DNA of 64,000 bases, taken from positions 29,221,949 through 29,285,948 of the forward strand of contig OY740774.1 of the NCBI GenBank assembly GCA_963513935.1, in the 5' to 3' direction. Positions 59,511 through 64,000 of this stretch are shown here, piece after piece. Numbering within the stretch: the stretch's first letter is position 1; every line of letters begins with the position of its first letter. This stretch comes from Aphrophora alni. Lineage: Eukaryota > Arthropoda > Insecta > Hemiptera > Aphrophoridae. The position numbers were made by a program, and so were the translations under genes. The notes under the pieces were generated by a model. That model was not told the origin of the DNA, made no database searches, and saw nothing but the letters and a program-made list of their open reading frames with translations.

Positions 59511-61198
59511 CTGGTAAAAATGTTGTTTTAACAAAATGTTGAATAAATAGCCGATGTTTTTTATTGGTTAACTTTAATAAAAATTTAAATAAAAAAAATA
59601 TCAAATTTGAAATAAATTTACAGTGTGAAAACTGCATTATAATTATCGTCTAATATTCATTCAATAACTACTGCGTCAAGACTTCATTCAGTTTCCGAGA
59701 GTGTACAAATTTATTTGAGTAAACAAATATCAAACCGAATACATTACGTCTTGAAAATCCTATTCCTAAATAACTTACTTTTTAATCCTTTATTATTTAG
59801 TGTCTAAATCAATAATTGTACCTATTTGAAAATTAAGAGCTTAACAAAAGTCTGGTGACGTTCCCAGATTAACTTAAAATAGTAGCTGCTAAACTAAAGT
59901 ATAGTTAACTTTCGATTTTAAAATATATAACTTCCCTATAGCCGATTGTTACCGATAACTCATGAAACGGCATTTTTGAAGAGTTTGTCTCCAATAAAAA
60001 CAGGGTGGTAATGCTAAAATATGCTCAAATACAAAATTTGATTCAAAACAGTCCATTTCGTTTCAGTTATAGAGGAGTACTGAATAGAGGATGGAGAGAC
60101 AAAATTCCAAAAAACACATATTTTTACTCAAAAGTACTTAAAACTGAAGTATCTGCAAAAAACTTGATATAGATATTAACACATCTTTACTACCTATTTG
60201 TGAGAAAATAAATGTCAAGACATAAAATAATATTTTGTCTCTACAAAATGGACGTTGAAATTTTATAGAAATATTTTTCTTTGTAAAAACTTTTTCAATT
60301 TCTTTTGCAACATATTGCAACACACCCCCCCCCACACACACACACACACACACCAAAAAATAAAATTTATAATAAATGCAAGTAAGCCTAACCCCACGTA
60401 AAACAATAATATCTTAAAAATATATAAATTGTGTTAACACTACTTTAAATTATGTTATAATAATTATAAATTTTTACAAAATATAACAATCACTTTTCGT
60501 TCCAGTAACAAAACAAAAAACAGGAATATTATATTAACAAACTAATCTCTTTAATAGAAGTATTATTTAATAAATTATTACTTTAGAGATTAAGGAATTC
60601 TCTATTCTTTTAAAAGTCCTAACTTAACTGTTCTTAGAACTTAATTCATTACACTTTTTCAATTACACACAGATTTGTAAAGTTTCTTCACAATTGTGTT
60701 TGGCAACTGATAGACGAAAGACATTCCTACATCTTTGTCTGTCACTCAAGACAACAATACTCTGTCTCTGTCTATGTCAAGAGTAAATGAAATCAAGAGG
60801 GGAAATCCGTCTAATTTCTGAAGGTGACAATATTCTTCCCTTCTTTTCAATTCCACAATTCTAGCAAGAAAGTAGTAAAGACAACTTTTATATTTTCTTG
60901 GTTATTTTGGTTCTGTATTTGTCACACTCTTTCGATTGAATAATCTGTTTCATGATTTATAATATTAAATAGAGTCAGATAACAAAACAATATTGGTTCA
61001 AATTTATTTTGTTAATAAACGTTGCTCAGATAACTATACGACTGAGTAAAACACATTTTTCCAAATATCAAATATGACGATCAAGTATTTTCAATTTTTC
61101 GCTTTTTAGACGTTTACAGTAAAAAAAAAAGAAGTCATAAATGGCGTTTGTTACACACTTCTATCTAGAAAATCAAACTACAAGATACTATTAGACGA
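59511..61198. other. Single-copy AT-rich DNA with a C/CA simple repeat
   Basis: The duplication ends at 59510. The stretch contains a C run at 60325-60333 followed by (CA)n to 60353, and otherwise nothing recognisable. Confidence 0.55.
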
Positions 61199-61598
61199 GT
61201 TGTGATTAATGGATCGGAAACGTGGACTAAGTCAGATGTTAAGGAAAATACTTTACGTATATTAGAGAACAAATTATGAAAGGATAAATGATCCCGTAAT
61301 AGAGGAGAGTAGGATAGAGGATAAGAATAAACAAACAAGATGTACTCCAGGAGAATGACATAGTGAAGGGTAAAAGTCCCGGCGGCTGGTATGGTTACTT
61401 GGTATGGGCAAAGATCGATTACCTAAAAGGTTTAATAGAAGTTAGAAGGAGACATGAAAACCCCCAAAAAAAGATAAATAAGTTGTTGAGGAAGACATGT
61501 AGAATATGCAATCTGAAAGATGGTGGGAGAAGGTAGAGTATAGAAGAGGAATGGACACAACAAATTTTGAGTGAGTCAAATACCATCCAGATCTGTAG
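61199..61598 (+). pseudogene. LINE reverse transcriptase C-terminal relic (RTE/CR1-type)
   Basis: Blocks in alternating frames match, in order, the tail of many metazoan LINE polymerases. VVINGSETWTKSDVKENTLR then ILENK (61199-61280) corresponds to the YGSETW...RIxxxE segment. ENDIVK then RRLVWLLGMGKDRLPKRF (about 61350-61430) corresponds to the RRLxWxGHxxRMxxDRLPK segment. VVEEDM, NMQSERWWEKVEYRRGMDTT and KYHPDL followed by a stop (about 61475-61598) correspond to the RPRxRWxDxVEEDL...W..V.DR..W...V..AK.HP.L ending. Several frameshifts and stops break it. The catalytic RT domain upstream is not visible. Confidence 0.8.
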
Positions 61599-63510
61599 CG
61601 CTAAGAAAAATGCAGTAAGTTTTTTATATTTTGACAGTATCACATTTGGCATTTTTGAAGTGTTATTACTATAACACCAGTGCCAAAATTGTATTAAAAT
61701 AGGCACCAATATGCTACCATCCCCCTTGATTTGGCAACATGTTAATTTGTTTTAAAAATCTTCGTTTGTTTAAAAATTAATAAAATATATTAATATATAA
61801 CAAAACCTAACTTATAAGACATCATTTTTCTCAGAAAGATGCATATAATTTATCTATGTAATAAAAAAAATAATTTTTGAAACGGTTTTGGAGTAAGTGT
61901 GTTACATGTCAAAAATTTATGTTACCATTTTTCAGAAATACCTGTATCACCCAAAATCAAAAGCTTACAACCTTTTTCTAAGATGTACAAAAATTTATTG
62001 ATATATTTGTGAATACATTTCGGAAAAAATATATCAAAATTTGTTACATTTTGAATATTTAAAAAATTGTTTTACAAAAAAAGAGGAATGGTCCAGCTTA
62101 TTTTCAATAAATCACCAAAATTTGTAATATTTATGGAAAACCAACTTCTAAATATAATTATGTTCAGAAATGTTCATAGAATTTAGTAGTGTAATTTAAA
62201 AAAAGGTTGAATAATAATTTTGGAGCCAGTATTGCATAGAACAAAAAAAAACACGAAAATCCAAGGCCAAATTTCACTTCAAAGTCCAATTGAGCGTAGA
62301 AAATCTATTTTTACATTTTTTACGAGTATTACAAACGTTTTCTAGTATAAATATGAATAACAATTGGTAAAAAAAAAATCAAATTCTGAAATTTTGAATA
62401 TAGAAATTGTACTTACCCATAATAAGTTATAAATTTTGCAAGGTTTACCCACTAACGCCTTTTTAGTAATGTTTTGTACACCTAAATCAACATTCACTAC
62501 ATTTCACTATTACAATAACACAATAGATGCTACAAAGAATAACACACATATAAACTTATATAATACACTTTTATAATCAATGAATACACTCGATTTATCA
62601 CAAGAAATATGAAGAAAGCGACAAAAAGAACGCCATTTTGCTTCAGTTTGCAACCGTCAATCCGAAACAACCACGTTGTCTTTAGGTTCCATATGACTGA
62701 CTAAAACTTGGTTTATATCATTGGAAAGGTCTGTATTTTGTCTATACAAAGAGATAAGAACCTGTCAGATAGGGCAAATGTAAAGCTATATTTAGAATAA
62801 ACAAGGAGAGAAGTAGGTTACAGTTCTTTAGCCGTCGAGTGCAGCAGTCTGCCGGAGAAATAGGGGACTTCAAAGAATTATTGTATTTTGTCTAAATGTA
62901 GCAAGATAATCAAATTTCATAACTCTAAAAGCTTGAAATATGAGCTTTTCAATGGTGTATAATTCATGTTTCTAAGAATTCATTTACTAGAGTAAAGTGG
63001 ACTTGAAGAAAACAACTTGTTTTTTGCTCTAAAAATGTTTTTTTGTGTTGCCCACAATCTAAAATGAAAACGATTTGTCTTTCTGACATGTGGCGAACTC
63101 TGTTGGGTAGGTAAAGATTTGTACTAAGAACAGTATAATTTTCAAGTAAAATGGTTGATAAACGAATAGCTTCACAAAGTGCTAAAGGAAGACTCCATTT
63201 TGTTTCCTTTGCCAACCGTCATGTTTCTGTCTAAAACACGCCAAACTTTACCAATTAATTAAATATTTTTATAGCGTTTTATGAACTTTTGATTACATGT
63301 ATATGCATCTACGAAACGTCAGCTTTACAATGGTATAACATTTATTTCGATAAGATGGTTTTAAGTAACTCTAATGACGAGTTGCAAAATGTGAGTTTTT
63401 TACAGTTGTCCATCTTTCGTCAGTGGTCAAATGACAGTTTCTTACCCAACTGCCAAATAGTGAGTTTTAAAGACACCTTAAAGCGCACAGCGAACTACGT
63501 CTATATAAGC
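61599..63510. other. Single-copy AT-rich DNA, no gene seen
   Basis: Many A and T runs. Open frames at 62964-63215 (minus) and 63289-63519 (plus) have no recognisable motif and no codon or composition contrast with their flanks. Confidence 0.5.
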
Positions 63511-63523
63511 AATACGTGAATAT

Positions 63524-63708
63524 ACGATTTACACTATTGACCGAAGGTACTTGGTAGAACTCCATTTTAATGTAAAAACAAACTCAATATTTAGTAAATG
63601 CTACAATTTTATTGATTCTTGCCGACCATGGTTTCGCCAGCAACGGTATTTACAAGGGAACTTTATAAAATTGTAGAATTTACTAAATATTGTGTTTGTT
63701 TTATCATT
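63524..63708. mobile_element. Hairpin mini-element with 13-bp TSD (H3), partly deleted
   Basis: A relative of H1 outside the tandem duplication, flanked by AATACGTGAATAT at 63511-63523 and 63709-63721. The leader ACGATTTACACTATTGACCG...ACTCCATTTTAATG matches H1 closely. The left arm carries GCCGACCATGGTTTCGCC and the stem II sequence, but the right arm has lost that part, so only about 45 nt of outer arm still pair (63571-63615 with 63664-63708). It is more diverged than H1 yet has an exact 13-bp TSD. Confidence 0.85.
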
Positions 63709-63721
63709 AATACGTGAATAT

Positions 63722-64000
63722 GTAAAAACAAGGGTTGTTGACAAATAAGGGATGAAAATATTCTGAGATATCACAAAGAAAATTTTATCTCATTGCATTC
63801 GACTAAGATTAAAAATAATGTTTGAGACACGAAACTGGTCTGAAAGTCTTCGGTATTTTTCTATTGACACAATACATCGTTATACATTACCCCTTAGGAG
63901 CTCATTACAGTGTGTACGGGCGTGGAAATCCTATGAAACCCCTTTTCCTAATAGTCTAACGTTAGAAACCATTATTTCTTTCCTAGAGGTCTCTCTTTAC
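63722..64000. other. AT-rich edge, nothing recognised
   Basis: No gene, RNA or repeat could be assigned in the last bases of the window. Confidence 0.5.

Noticed and set aside
61419..61709. 96-codon minus-strand frame
   Set aside because: It is antisense to the LINE C-terminal relic at 61199-61598.

Overview
The window is AT-rich eukaryotic DNA (roughly 30% GC by eye). I see no complete protein-coding host gene. An arthropod, probably an insect, fits best. The reasons are an R1-clade-like LINE tail, mariner relics, an Inr (TCAGT) core promoter in a transposon, scattered CCTAA-type motifs, and a nuclear tRNA-His with discriminator A and no encoded CCA. The species cannot be named from the sequence. 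The only intact conventional genes are three copies of tRNA-His(GTG), at 1355-1426 (+), 26709-26780 (-) and 50378-50449 (-).

The architecture is nested duplication. (1) About 620-7125 is an inverted, more diverged copy of about 20764-27470 and of about 43514-51150. (2) 17240-36734 (about 19.5 kb) is directly repeated head-to-tail as 36734-59510 (about 22.8 kb). The junction is nearly blunt, with only one shared base. The two units look a few percent different and carry several indels, so this is either a genuine recent tandem duplication or two haplotypes joined by the assembler. (3) In the second unit a segment of about 0.95 kb is itself tandemly doubled (44115-45060 and 45066-46020).

The indels between the two units are informative. 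Three are insertions with an empty site in the sister copy and clear target-site duplications (TSDs): a 5'-truncated Penelope-like (PLE) fragment at 30123-30741 (7-bp TSD), and two short hairpin elements at 46768-46991 (13-bp TSD) and 53028-53260 (12-bp TSD). A third hairpin element at 63524-63708 (13-bp TSD) lies outside the duplication. These hairpins share a layout: a leader of about 45 nt, long near-perfect inverted arms, and an arm motif resembling the core of the hammerhead ribozymes known from PLEs (stem II, then GAAA, then a self-complementary stem III). I consider this hairpin mini-element family the most interesting content.

Other content: decayed LINEs (R1-like at 10739-10930, RTE/CR1-like at 61199-61598, a probable 5' part at 13100-13763), a mariner transposase relic present three times, with a 27-bp minisatellite that has 1, 17 or 6 units depending on the copy, a piggyBac-like fragment with its own core promoter, a tRNA-derived SINE relic, a 173-bp MITE, a long palindrome at 41398-41643, and a dispersed repeat of about 0.7-1 kb (called family R here). 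The regions 7.4-17.2 kb and 59.5-63.5 kb are otherwise single-copy AT-rich DNA. Boundaries of old repeats are approximate; tRNA, TSD, hairpin and minisatellite coordinates were counted base by base.
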